The notes beneath the pieces are model-generated. The model was given only the letters and a program-made list of their open reading frames with translations. It searched no databases and had not been told where the DNA came from. Made by a program: the position numbers and the translations under genes. From positions 7,411,881 through 7,475,880 of the forward strand of contig NC_037646.1 in assembly GCF_003254395.2 (NCBI RefSeq): DNA of 64,000 nt, read 5' to 3'. The DNA is from Apis mellifera (lineage: Eukaryota; Arthropoda; Insecta; Hymenoptera; Apidae). Positions 50,406 to 62,766 of the stretch are shown one piece after another. The stretch's first letter is position 1, and each line of letters opens with the position of its first letter.

Positions 50406-52806
50406 ATGTTTAACATATTGTCATTCTTTTTCATAATATTTCAATATTTATTAACATATTCAGAGAATAAAATTCTTCAAGGACAACTTATAACACGTGA
50501 AGTACTAAAAATATTTTTTTAAATCTTTTAAATTTTATCTAAAAATCTTTGAATCTATTTTACAATATCATTAATATTAATTTTAAAAAAATAATAAATA
50601 CATATATATTTTTTTAAAAATATGTATTAATTGTATTTAATATAAAATATGTTATAATTATATTTAATTTTAATTAAATAAAAATATTATATTACATATA
50701 TTATATAAAATATTCCTATTATTATAAACTATATATAATTATAAACTAATATCTTTTAAAAAAATAAACAAAAGAGAAGAAAAATTTTTTATATTTTTAA
50801 AATTTTTTATAATTAATATAATAGCATATGTCAATTTTTTATTTTTGCAATATGTTTGAAAATGAAAAATAATTTAATTTTTTAATTAGAATTATATATA
50901 TATATATATATATTATCATTTCAATTATAATAATTTTCAATGCCAATACAAAATCAGGGATAAATAAAATAATTTATATTTCATTATATTTGCAATAAAA
51001 ATATATTTCTCATTGAGGCTATATTGCACATTCAGTGTAATTTAAATGTATAAAGATTAATTTTTGAGATTAATGATTAATTTTTCGTTTGAAATATTGA
51101 TGTCCTCTTATAAATTATTTACATCATTATTTACATCATATAGAATGTCTTTAACACTTTGATAACGCACGATGATAATTATTATTTTATTTTTATACAG
51201 GTCCCGTATCATTTAAAAAATTACGGATTTACTTTCACTCAATATACCCAAATATATTGTAAATATAAAAAATATGCTATTATCTTGTTTATAAAAAACA
51301 ATAAAATTTTCCATATATTACTGAAAAAATAATTCTCTTTTTAGAATTGGGCATTTTTAGCAAGATTTTGCTTCTTAACGGAACAAGGTATATTTCGATA
51401 TAAATTTGAATTAGGAGGGGGAGAAAAAGATTTAAAAATATTATTATATTATGATGCACCTGATCAATGGCCAAGCATTTATCCTTCAAATAAAACATGC
51501 ATTGAAAAAGAATCTATACTTTGGCATGGAATTGGTCAAATAATACCACTATCTACAGTAACATTTGAAGAATCGGGATGCATCGAAAAAGATGCTATAA
51601 TACGATGTTCCAGTAATCGTAGATTTCGATCATCTCGTCCAAGATGGTGGTTCATTGCATTAGCAGATTGTTCTTCAAAAAGCGGATTAAATATCTCATA
51701 TTGGATATCGTTAACAAATGCACCACATGAGAATTTCTGGAAAGAACACTTTTCAGCAGATGAATTTTGTAAGTAACATTTTCTTAATTTAAAATTATTT
51801 ATTATTATTTACTTAAATCCATTTTTTTTTCAGATATACTGCCAGAATTATTAATTATTGCTTTTATTTATGTGATACTTGTAATATTAAGTTTTTATTT
51901 AGCTATGCAACTAAGAGCAAGAAGATTATTACATATATCTTATAAAATATTTATGGCTTCATTACTTTGTCAATTAGTGGGAGTATTATTTGAAATTTAT
52001 AGTTATATAAATCTTGGTTTGAGAGGAATATCAATAGAAAGTGCTTCTTTATTTGGTCAACTATTAGAAGCATGTTCAGATATTTTATATACTGTACTTA
52101 TGTTATTACTAGCACTTGGTTTTACAGTAACTAAAAGTGTTTTAACATCAAAACAAATTCGATGGCTTGTATGTTTTATTTGCTTGATTTCTTTTTGTCA
52201 ATTTTCATTGTATATTTATCAATCTGATATCTTTGATCCTGGATTGGTATTGTATATTTATGAGTCACCACCAGGCTATGGATTAATAATATTAAAGTTG
52301 ATTGCATGGATTATATTTTCTCTTCGTTGTTTTAAGACTGTTAGAAAAATGTCAACAAAACTTCACTTTTATGGTTCATTATTTTCATTGGGATCAGCAT
52401 GGTTTTTATGTCATCCATTAACGGTACATAAAAAATATACATTTGATTCTATACATAACAAAATATTATGTAATAAAATATTTGTAAAGAATTTATTTAT
52501 TCTTCAATATGTAAAAGCATATTTATGATTTTATAGGTACTCTGTATTACTTTATTAGTAGATGAATGGATAAGAGAAAGTGTTGCTAAAGGCTGTTCAT
52601 TATGGACTGTTTTTATGGGGCATATAGTATTTTTATATATCACTAGGCCATCTATGGCTAATAAACGTTTTCCATTTCATATCAGAACATGTCAAGTTAT
52701 GCCAATTGGTGGTGAAGGACAAGATCACAGTTATGAACCCAATATTAGAACAGCAAGTTCTGCATTCACTATTTCACATTTAACACCATCTATTTTACAA
52801 TCTTAA
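50406..52806 (+). CDS. TMEM145: TMEM145-like seven-transmembrane protein (GpcrRhopsn4 family)
   Basis: TMEM145 and GPR180 form the rhodopsin-like GPCR transmembrane (intimal thickness receptor-like) family: a secretory-pathway protein with a luminal or extracellular N-terminal domain and seven helices. The CDS is join(50406-50501, 51345-51768, 51834-52423, 52537-52806), 459 residues. Exon 1 encodes a signal peptide (MFNILSFFFIIFQYLLTYS) and then KILQGQLITRE, which joins in phase to NWAFLARFCFL, a known TMEM145 junction. Exon 2 is the Cys-bearing ectodomain with possible N-glycosylation at NKT and NIS, RSSRPRWWFIAL and HFSADEF. Helices begin near residue 178, with ARRLLHISYKIFMAS, FDPGLVLYIYESPPGYGLI and the tail motif TRPSMANKRFPFHIRTCQV. 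A long cytoplasmic tail is absent. The function is poorly known. Close similarity to TMEM145 rather than GPR180 rests on these motifs. Confidence 0.9.
50502..51344 (+). other. TMEM145: TMEM145-like intron 1
   Basis: An 843-bp intron with a weak GTACTA donor and a CTCTTTTTAG acceptor, by far the longest in this gene. It is very AT-rich, with a TA microsatellite near 50890-50912. No other exon was seen. Confidence 0.6.
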
Positions 52807-53079
52807 TAATAAGCATATACCTTAAAATATATGACCTATGTAATTATAATTGTACAATGATTCTCTTTTTATTATTTTCTTTAATATTTATAATTAACAA
52901 AGAATATTATATTTAATAATTAGTTAATTAGACAATTAGTAAATAATAATTTATATATAATACTAATATTTTAACTATTATAGCAACTCTAACAAAAGTA
53001 TTTACAATAATTAACTTACATGATGTTTTATATCACATATAGGTTTCATTACAAAATTTACAATTATAATTAGTGATCA

Positions 53080-53807
53080 TCAATCACATGAACCATCAAG
53101 CCAACCATATTTCCATTTTTGATCAACAAGTTTACAATCAAATTCTGGTTTTCCAAGTTTTCTATTTACCTCATTATGTATCTTACAAAGCCATTGGCTC
53201 AACTGTTCCTGTGAATTAGTTTCTGGTGGGGAATGTTTTAATTGTTCCTGTAAATCTTCTGCACATACATTGCAAGGATAAAATTTAGAAAATATATGAA
53301 AAAACTGTTTCATATCTGACTTTTGTTCTTCACTTGGATTATTAGGATAATATGCTGCCATAGTATGTAAAAATGACCATGTTACTGAACCTAATTCATC
53401 TTTATCTAATGGACAATCATTACGTTTAACTTTATTTACAGATGGACTTTTCTTCTTCTTTTCCTCAGATTCCTGGCAAAATGAGATATATTTGAGAATT
53501 TTATTATGTGAATTGAATAATCTAATTGTAATATTTTTGATTTTTTAAAATATTTAATATTTATTATACAACTTAAATTATTATTAATTTAGAATAATGT
53601 TTATATAATGATGCAATATTTTTTAATATAACATAATATAACATAAATATGAAATTAGAAACAATTCTTTTTATTAAAAAAAGAAATTGTGACAGAATGA
53701 TAGATATTTTTATTTTCTCATACCTTTTCGGATTCCAAAGTCTTTCTTTGACTTTTTGCCCATGATTTAAAATCCATACATGCACGACAAGGTTTTTCGT
53801 TAGACAT
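53080..53807 (-). CDS. GFER: FAD-linked sulfhydryl oxidase ALR (Erv1/GFER)
   Basis: ALR/Erv1 is the FAD sulfhydryl oxidase of the mitochondrial intermembrane space. It reoxidises Mia40 during disulfide-relay import and passes electrons to cytochrome c. The CDS is join(53724-53807, 53080-53472) on the minus strand, phase 0 at the GTATGA donor, 158 residues. The N-terminal shuttle motif CRAC is at residues 7-10. The Erv/ALR domain begins near DCPLDKDELG (47-56). The FAD-proximal active-site pair is CNVC at 95-98, in KFYPCNVCAEDL. HNEVNRKLGKPEFDC and the terminal DGSCD complete the domain. Length is close to the short human form. It is convergent with the TMEM145-like gene (273 bp between stops) and divergent from ENTR1, so the promoter is probably shared. 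Confidence 0.96.
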
Positions 53808-54338
53808 TCTATTGCTAAAGTCGAAGTATACATTCGTAGATATGTTTAAAAATTGTTGTAATTAACAATATCTTCACGTGGAGGATAACCTCTTTTATGA
53901 AAGTGATTCGTTCACCTGTTATATTGAAAAACTAACATAAATATTTCACATTATATCACATCATATTCGATTTAATAATAAATATTTATTAAATCACGAT
54001 TATTCAAATTCATTATAATTTTTTATTAACTAATTTTTTTTAAATACCTATTGATATATAACATATATGTAAATAAATACCTTTATATATAACAACTTGC
54101 GACTCATTTCAGTCAAGAAATGTAATAATAACGTTATAGTGTTACGAAACACAAAAGATATGGAGAGAAAAGCTCAAAACATACACTGTTCCTACATTCA
54201 CGTTGAGTGATGAAAAAGAAGAAAAAATTGCGTACAACTAACCTGACCTGATTGCAGTCAGCGAATGACAAATGTTAAGTGCAGTTTTGACTGCACCGCA
54301 AATGATACGATTGTCGGTAAAGTTGATCTTCTGCATAG
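53808..54338. promoter_or_regulatory. Bidirectional promoter ALR / ENTR1
   Basis: Only 531 bp separate the ALR and ENTR1 start codons, which face away from each other. The interval contains a CACGTG E-box at 53875-53880 and, close to ENTR1, a perfect 7-bp-arm inverted repeat GTGCAGTTTTGACTGCAC (54279-54296). A TGCAGTCA half lies nearby at 54253-54260. No TATA box stands out. Shared regulation is inferred from spacing. Confidence 0.5.
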
Positions 54339-55883
54339 ATGATGGCGAATCGTAAAAAAAGTAATGATTCGTCTCGATCCGTACCAAAATATCCAAGGCG
54401 TAATATCATATTTTCATCATCTTCATCTTCTGAAGAAGAGGTAACAACGGGATGTCGGAGTTGTAGAAACACATCGAAAGAATACTTTGCTAGGAATCGT
54501 GCTGGAACAGAATCCCAAACAGGTTAGATTTAACCTACTATTTATTAATAAAATTAAGCTAATAATTAATATTTCTTGTTTTTTAATTTTTCACAGGACA
54601 AAATACATCAAGAATCGAAGAAAATCCTTTTAGTTTTAAGCATTTTCTAAAAAACGGCTCACAAGTAAATTATCAGAATGCTGGAGCTCGTCCAAAAGTT
54701 TATACTTCTCCAACACCATATAATTTAGAAAAAGGTTCTACTGTTTATTCTCGTAATCCAACAGAATTACCTGATTTTGTACAAGACCACTTGGTTGTAG
54801 AGCAATATTATCTAAATCATGAGCCCAAACAACAAACTATCTCAGATGTAGATAATCTTCCTGATTTTGCATTAAACAGTGTAGAACAAAGACAAACTCG
54901 ACTCAGAAATGAATCAAAGAAAAATGAGTCTAGTACTTCATGTGATCTTTCTTTTGATTTAACTGGAAATTTGGACAAAGCAATACTTCAAAGAAATCGA
55001 TCTGTACCAAATACAAGTTGTTCCTCTCATTTAAATTTACCTGTTTTTGTTAGATCTAATATAGGACCTACTGAAAATCCTGAGCCATTAGGTATTTAAA
55101 TGATATATTGTTATATGGTTTAAGTAATTTTTATAAATTTAAATTTTTTATTTATAATCTTTCATTATTTAGGATTTCCATTAGATTTACCAGTATCTAC
55201 AACTGAACCTGATCCTGAATCAAATGTTGCAGTAAGAGACTGTTCTCACTCAGGAACAAATGAAGCAAATGTTCCAAAATCTTTACCAGATTTTTTAAAT
55301 GATGGTCCTATTCATAATAGAACAACATTATCAACAGAATCTGGATCTATACCAAATAGTATAGAATCCACAGAAAGGAGGGTATGAATGAAATTAAATA
55401 TTATATATATTATAAATTATAATATTCATTGTAATATTTATAATTATAACATTATAAGTATATTTTTTAGTTATTGTTGGAAAATGAAAGATTACGACAG
55501 GAGTTAGAATTAGCTCAAAAACTAATTAATGAAAAATCACAGAGGTAAATTTTTTAAGTCTTTTAATAATAGAATATATTCTCTTATTTGTATGTTATTA
55601 TTATGTATACATGTTTATTACAGAATTCAATTATTAGAATTAGAATTGGCATCTAAAAAAGAAGTAGATCATGAAGAAACAATTCATCTTGAAAAAGCCA
55701 TGGAACAAGTTGAGGATAATTTAAAACGTAGTACAGTGAGTATAAGACTATTTTTTATATTTAATCAATGTTCATAATTATAACTCTTTTTATAGAAAAG
55801 AGCGGTAAATGCAGAAAGTACTATTTCATCAATGAAAAAAGAAATTAAATCTTTAACAGTTAGTATAAATTTTTATCATTTTT

Positions 55884-55923
<40 letters not shown>

Positions 55924-56346
55924 ATATTTATTTTGTATTTAATTATAAAATGATAAAATATAATCTCAATTCAGACGGAAATATCGTTACTCCGATTAGA
56001 AAACAAAGAACTTAGAACTGGAATTGCGGCAGGAAATAGAAATGAATATAGTTCTTCAAATATAGATCAAACAGTAAGAAGGCTAGCTGGTGATTTAAGA
56101 CATGCTGCTTCATCAGCTGAAGTTTCCTTGAGGTAAAGATTGATATTTGATTTTGAAAATCAAATCCTAAATTATATAATTTATAATATAATATATAAAT
56201 TTAAAATTTATAGACAATTAATGTCTGGTGTGGACAATTTAAGAGTACTAGCTTCAGCACTTGAAAATGTGGATAGGATAGAAGACCGGACCAAAGATTT
56301 TCTACCAGATTTTGATGAAGATAATGCTGCTGGTCCTGCACTTTAA
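54339..56346 (+). CDS. ENTR1: Endosome-associated trafficking regulator 1 (SDCCAG3 homologue)
   Basis: ENTR1 is a coiled-coil protein of endosomes and centrosome/midbody that acts in endosomal sorting, cytokinesis and ciliogenesis. The CDS is join(54339-54522, 54597-55091, 55173-55381, 55471-55544, 55624-55735, 55796-55858, 55975-56132, 56214-56346), 475 residues; human is about 435. All joins are GT-AG and in phase, and a TAG stands directly before the first ATG. The N-terminal half is Ser/Asn-rich and probably disordered. It carries the family motif NPFSFK at residues 71-76 and DF-containing repeats (LPDF three times). Residues from about 297 on form a leucine/glutamate coiled coil, with the best matches at EQVEDNLKRSTKRAVNAES, RLENKELRTG and LRQLMSGVDNL...NVDRI. 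A Ser-rich acidic run (SSSSSSEEE) follows the start. It diverges from ALR. Confidence 0.9.
55886..55920. repeat. AT dinucleotide microsatellite in ENTR1 intron
   Basis: A run of AT units fills much of the 116-bp intron between the 55796-55858 and 55975-56132 exons. Length variation here would change the size of a short intron. Confidence 0.85.
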
Positions 56347-57862
56347 TACATTCTTGTGTACTTCTTTTTCTGCATATTACCCTTATTTGACTTCTATGAC
56401 ATGTATCCCAGCCTGTGCTAAAAAGTTCCTTGAACTCACGCAATTGCGTTGAGTACTCATTTTGGAGTCGATTAGTGATTTGATTCGATTGAAAAACACG
56501 ATATTTACATCATGTTTGTTGTATCTTTATATATTAATAATAGCTCTTCAATTTTGACTTACATAACAATTCTAGGTGTATTATAGATCACCCATTTTGG
56601 CAAAGCATATCCTTTTAAATGTAATTTTAATCCATAGCAACAAACATGGATAAAATAATAGCTTAAATGTGATTTATCACGATGCGACTCCAAGCAAAAA
56701 AACTGATTTTAACTTTTATATGTATGTTTTGACGTGAAGCCATAACGTAAAGCACTAGTTGGGATTCAGTACATAATTCCAACAGTTATTAAAAAAAAAA
56801 AAAAAAAAAAGAAAAAAACAATATTTTAATAGTTATTGTAACAATGTTACGTGTACAGTTTCAGATTACATGTTCAATTTCTTTGTAAATGTTGAAACTA
56901 TCAGTTAAACAATTACATTTAAAGCAAAATAAGATTCTTCATGTATTTTTCTATTTAAGGGGGTACATGACTCTTGAGTCTCAGAAACATGAATCTCCTA
57001 ATGAATAAGATTGTAATTACGATTAACAAATGTTTTTCTAAACAATGTATAATAATAATACATATATATACAAAGAAATTAAATTTTTGAAAATTGCCTT
57101 TGTACGAAAGTTGGTATACGAATGATTACAAATATTTAAATCTAAAAATCATACATCTATTAAATACATTAAAAGTTAAAAATCATATATTTATAATATA
57201 ATAACAAAATATTTTATGTCTTCATAATACATTAACAATCATAAACATTTTAAAACTTGTGGATCAATATTTATAAAAATATTTTATTATCAATTTTATA
57301 TTAATAATTTATTTTGAGCTGCAATAATTTGATTATTATTATCTCAAATACCTTTTCATTAAATTCATTAATTTAATTATTTATTTAAATTAGATTGCGT
57401 TTGATTTATAAAAAAAAATTTCAAGGCTTATTTGCCCCCTTAAAATTTAAATTGAAAATTAATAATATTTTTTCCATTATGAGAATCTTAAATTAATATT
57501 TTAATAAGTTACATGTAACTACATTGCCTGCAATGTGTATAATTTTATTCTGGAAACATATAAACAATATGTATAAACAATACATATTTTAAAATTATGG
57601 CAGTGTGGATACTGTATAATACAGTAAATTTAAAACATTCTTTTTAAGAAAATGCAGTTCTCAATCAATGCACGTAATATTTCATTAACAAATTGCACAT
57701 ATACAGGAACTTAAATACATATAATTAGTTTGTAATAAAATATAAAAAATACCAAAGTACTAAATAACAATATGAAAAATTAGTCTTATTTTACAATACC
57801 AAATGCAAATTATTTAAATATCAATTGTTATATCACCATTTGCACAAAAATTAAATACTTTA
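56347..57862. other. Convergent gap between ENTR1 and ATMIN stops
   Basis: About 1.5 kb containing the ENTR1 3'UTR and downstream DNA, with a poly-A run near 56787-56809. No canonical AATAAA was noticed soon after the ENTR1 stop, so its 3'UTR may be long. No open frame or RNA gene was recognised. Confidence 0.5.
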
Positions 57863-59694
57863 TTATTGAAGACTTTCAAAAATACTAAGTAAATCAGTTT
57901 GTGTTTCAGTATGACTAGTTTGAGTACTCAACCATGAACGACATGCACCTATTGAAATATTGCAACCTGTTTCACATATCAAAGATTTTGTTTGTGTTTC
58001 AGCAGAAACAGTAGTATCTTCGAGTTGAGTCCAAGGTGTTTGTGTTTGAATATTAGATAATCCTAGATCAGTCGGTAGTATTTCATCGCAAGTTTGCGTG
58101 CATGTATTACTGTATAATAGTTGTTCCATGTTATCAATATTATTTGTAGTTTGTGTTTCAATAGAACTTAAAGCAAATGATCTAGTTAAAGGATCTGAAT
58201 CAAAAAATGAATAAGCTTGTTCTGTTTGAGTTTCTATACTGCTAAATTTGTCATCAAAAGTTTTGTCTGTAAGCATGGGATCTGATCGTGATATACTATC
58301 TGAAGATACAAAGGAATATCCTTCAACATTTGATGTTTCTTCAACATAAGGTAAAGTCATTAAAGCAACTGTACTTTTTGGAGTACACTGCATTAATGGA
58401 TTTGTACTATGTTCATAAAATGTTTCAAATTCTGTTTGAGTAACATTATCATTTAGAACTTCAAACATGTCTTTTTCAGGTATTGTTTGAGTACCTGATG
58501 TACTCTTTTCTTCCCAAAAATCTTGTAATCCATCATCATGACGAAGTGGTAATGGACTACCAGGAAATAAATTTGTAGCTGTAAAATTGCCAAGATTAAG
58601 GTCTTCCTTTAACAGTGTATAATCAGAATTTTGAGATACAGAATTTCTTCTATGTTTCTGAAGTTTCAATGCATTTTTAAATGCTTGTGAAGCTTGTGTA
58701 GTTTGTGTTTCCATGGATATTACATTTTGTTTAACTTTTTGGAAAATACTTGTCTGCGTTTGTTTAGATATTCCACGTTTTCCATTATGATAATAACTAT
58801 TGTTAATATGTTTTAATGGACTTGATATTCTTTTATTCTTTTTATATTCATCAGTTTGTATACCAATATCTAATGTTAATTTCTGTATGGAACCATTATT
58901 ATCTGATATTCTATTTTCATTTTGATTTGTTGGTAGTATTGTAATTAATTTATTTATTTCTGTTTGACTAGTTGGTAAAATCAATCTCATTGCTTTAGAA
59001 TTTGTGCGTCTATAAAATTATTGATTAATATAAATTGATACTGATTATATTTATATGTATACAAAAATAAAATATTAAAATATTTATTTTTGATGATTAA
59101 TTTACCTTAAAAAATTTTTATATTTATCATCTATAGTATGTAATGATCGTTTTGCATGTGTAAGCAAGGCTTCATAAGAAGTGTAAGTTTTTAAACAAGA
59201 ACATACGAATTCAATTCCACATATTCTCATATGTCCTTCCTTTGCTGCTTCAGTAGAAAAGCTTTTATCACAACGAGTACATGCATGCGTTTTTTTTGCA
59301 TGTACTTTAAGATAATGCTAAATATATACATTAAAATATTAAATTTTATATCATAATTGAAATATTTAATAAAAGATGATAAAAGATATTTTTTTATGAT
59401 AACACTAACCTGTTTAAGATATTTCATAGTACTAAAATGTCTTTCTGCTTTTGGAGCATAAATACAAGATTCTACCGGACAATGATACTGTACATTTTCT
59501 TTTATTGCTTTATCTAAATTTTTACGCTGATGTACTTTAAGATCATGTAACCGATATCGCGGTTCATTTTTAAATACGAGTCCACATTTTTCGCATTTTA
59601 TATTATTCGTTATTATGCTAAGTTGCTCCGGTGATGGACAGATAGTTTTGATACATTTTGATATATTATTTTGTACGGGTTTAATTTTTTCCAT
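57863..59694 (-). CDS. ATMIN: ATM interactor / ASCIZ zinc-finger transcription factor
   Basis: ASCIZ/ATMIN is a nuclear C2H2 factor that activates the gene for dynein light chain LC8 and is in turn restrained by LC8 binding to its tail. The CDS is join(59410-59694, 59106-59317, 57863-59009) on the minus strand, 547 residues, with phases 0 and 2. Four fingers occupy about residues 34-155: C34/C37/H50/H55; C72/C77 with H96/H101 across the first intron; a C2HC type (HACTRCDKSF); and a CxC finger (FVCSCLKTY). The tail is disordered and has eleven TQT motifs, near residues 250, 267, 339, 356, 426, 451, 470, 488, 504, 528 and 535, plus an IQT near 216. Several are in the ideal ETQT context. TQT is the LC8 anchor. 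TQ and SQ sites also suit ATM-type kinases. AATAAA (plus 57859-57864) overlaps the stop codon. Confidence 0.92.
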
Positions 59695-61906
59695 TAGAGG
59701 TTATTTTTTCGCGACACTTAAACATGTATACAAACTACCGCCGTTAAATGGCTAATTCAATGTTCAATCAATTCAAAGATAGGTGCATTTGTTTATAATT
59801 TTTTGCATTACAACACCATCCTGTTTTTTATTAAATTATTATTAAAATTTTTATAATTGAAATATGAAATTTTACTAATTAAATTTTTCTATCTTGAAAA
59901 TTTGAAATATTTTAATATAATGATAATTTTATAAACAATTGATAGAAATGAATGCAAGAAATGATATATGCAATATTTAGAAATATTTTGAACTTTTAAT
60001 TATTTTATTATATTTCATTATCAATTTTTAACTTGATAATCACATTATGTTTTATTATGTTTCAAATAAGAAGAAAAATAAGATTAAATATATTTATATT
60101 CTATATAAAATTCTCTTTAAGCAACTAAAAAAGTATTTTATTATAATGTAGATTATTGTTAAGTATTAATAAATTATATGGTCCAATTAAATACAATATT
60201 CTATATATTATACCAACGTGATAAGCGGGAAAATTAAATAACCAGTTCTATCGTTTCACTTGCATGTAATTCTATATATATTTTTTGTTTTCTGTCACTA
60301 TTATGTTTTAAAATATCTTTAGTCTAATCAGTAAATCTTTATTAATTAGATTTAACATCAATAATTATTAATTATTAAATTTTCATGTACTGTATTTAAC
60401 TCACGTAATGAAAAACTAAGAAATAAGAATCTAAAATTATATTCATTGGACAATATACTTAATATTGATTTTTTAATTCATGTGAACAATATTGAAATTA
60501 TTTTATATTTAACATTACAAGTGATTGTACATACATAATTATCAATATATTATTTTATTTTATACACGTTGAAAATATAAATATACTCCAGTATAATTAA
60601 ATTCGGCAGAAATATACGAATTTGGAAGTGTAGCAATTTAAGGTCGTCGTACGCTGGATCGACACAATCTGTTCTACTTTTATCACATAACAAGGTGTGA
60701 ATGTATATGTGCATGACACATGCACATTTATATAGCTGCATTTTGAGCACAGTACCAACAGGGTACGGTAAGTAGCGCTGCTCGTTCTCGCTACTACTTG
60801 TCACTTTGTCATTCAATAGTTATACATCAATCGAACATTGTATTTGTAGTGATCTTTTTTTATAAATATATAAATAATTCTTTGAAGACAAAACTATTAA
60901 TTCAATCGAAACGAAGCTTCAAAAGCAATATAATTATCCGGAATTAGTAATTTATGAGCAATTTATTATGTGTTTCACTTGCCAACACATCGGGACTAGA
61001 TCCTTCGACATGCCTCGGATATTAAAAGGATTTTGCAATCCTTAAGGATAAGATACGTTTGTACGTATTCATTTATCTTTTTATTCATATTTTTGAAAAT
61101 ATAAAGATTTATATTCGTTTATGTGTACTCATTCAAAAGGAACCTCTATTATCGATTTGTAATAATACTGTGTAGTTATATGCTTGTTTGATTATACATT
61201 ACTTAAGTTCATTATATCAAATGAAATGAAACAATTCAATTTTATTTCAATCAATTATCAATGTATTTCAATAAAATCATACACATTTTTTATTTAGTTT
61301 TTATTATTTTTTTATTAAATAATCAGAAAGATTTTATTTAACATTTTATAATACCACGTGTATAATATTTATTAAAAGTACTGCAATGTTTTTTTCGAAA
61401 CTAAATATATTATTTTTATTTATCGAATAAATTATTTTGATTACTATATATTAATAACACAAATTAATTACATATAATTAATATTATTCCTTCCGATAAA
61501 TATTATTTAAATTAATTTTGTAATGTAAATCAAATTAGACATTTAATATTTTTATGTAAAATAATCATGAGAATACTATCTATACTTATTTCTTTAGAAA
61601 ATCGATGATGTTATCTTTGGTTTAATTTGAAAGTAGGTTAGTAGTAATTGTTAAAATTATTTTTTTTCATTTTTCTTTTAGATTAATTTTTGATTAAAAA
61701 AAATATTTAAAATAACATTGCATTTTAATTGCTTATTAGAAATAAAAATAAATAATATTATATATTTATCAAAAAAAATATCGATATCGCAATAGTAATA
61801 GTTTTAGATTTTTTAATGAAACTAATATTTAAAATTAATCATATTCATATTATATAATAATCTAAATTTTTCGAATTTATCAAATTCTTCAATAATTAAT
61901 CTAGAC

Positions 61907-61970
<64 letters not shown>

Positions 61971-62456
61971 TTATATATTTATATATTTATATATATTATT
62001 ATATATATTATTTATATATATATTTCAATAAATTTATAAAAATAATTTTTTTTTACTATTTTTTTAATATATTTGAATTAAAAATCGTTAGAAATTTATT
62101 TGCTTGACCTTTGTGTAAATGGAAAATCGACAGTATTTAATTTCTATATAAACATAATATAATATATATTTATATATATATTATATCAATATATACATGT
62201 ATATTTTATGTTATTACATTTTGACAGGAATTTATTTGGATCATGAACTGTATGTTCGTTTTTTTTGAAAACGACTTGTAAAACTGGACTGATAATTTAT
62301 TATTCAAAATATCGTATTTTATTCAAAATATCGTAAAATCCTATCGTAACAGGAATTTAATATTATAATAAGCAACGAATACAATTGTGACTTTATATTT
62401 GCCAATTAAAAAGTTCATATATTTAAAAAGGAAGAACGAAACGTTGCTTAGAAGAA
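59695..62456. other. Intergenic DNA and 5' region of the last gene
   Basis: The region lies between the divergent ATMIN start and the start at 62457. It is mostly very AT-rich. A GC-richer patch at about 60600-60830 includes TATATAG (60729-60735) and a consensus donor ACG|GTAAGTAG at 60768. Acceptor-like sites precede the next ATG at 62227 (TTTTGACAG) and about 62352 (CGTAACAG). Together these suggest a non-coding 5' exon spliced to a leader near 62228-62456; this is inferred from signals only. Confidence 0.35.
61911..62024. repeat. Long AT microsatellite
   Basis: Nearly pure AT/TA dinucleotides pass into TTTATATA-type degenerate units. It would lie inside the proposed 5'UTR intron of the last gene. 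Confidence 0.9.
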
Positions 62457-62567
62457 ATGAAAGACACAGCAAGTAATAAATACGAAAAACTTTTCGAAGA
62501 TAATGAACTTGATACTGCTGCTGCAGCTACTGACAAGGAACGTAATAAAAATGCACCGGTAAAAGAG
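62457..62567 (+). CDS. First coding exon of an unidentified gene
   Basis: The exon opens with ATG at 62457 and has an in-frame TAA upstream in the leader. It encodes 37 residues starting MKDTASNKYEKLFEDNELD, acidic and Ala/Lys-rich with AAAA, then reaches GAG|GTAAAA in phase 0. An alternative donor, CCG|GTAAAA at 62559, is also phase 0. The stretch is clearly richer in G and C than its surroundings. The soluble, charged N-terminus gives no family assignment. A compatible next exon may lie at 62874. Most of the gene would be beyond the right edge. Confidence 0.5.
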
Positions 62568-62766
62568 GTAAAAATAATTTTAAATTATTATATAATTATT
62601 CGAGTATTAAATACTTAAACAATTTTTCTTTGACTATTTAATAATAATAATAATAATTAATTGAATTTAAGACTTATAAGTAAGTTAAACTAATTATAAA
62701 AGCTGTATAAATTGTAAAATAAATAAATATTTGGAATACATGCGTATATTATATGCATATACATGT

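Noticed and set aside
57599..57626. TGGCAGTGTGG, matching the 5' end of miR-34
   Set aside because: The match stops after 11 bases and the flanks form only a small 6-bp hairpin, not a miRNA precursor.
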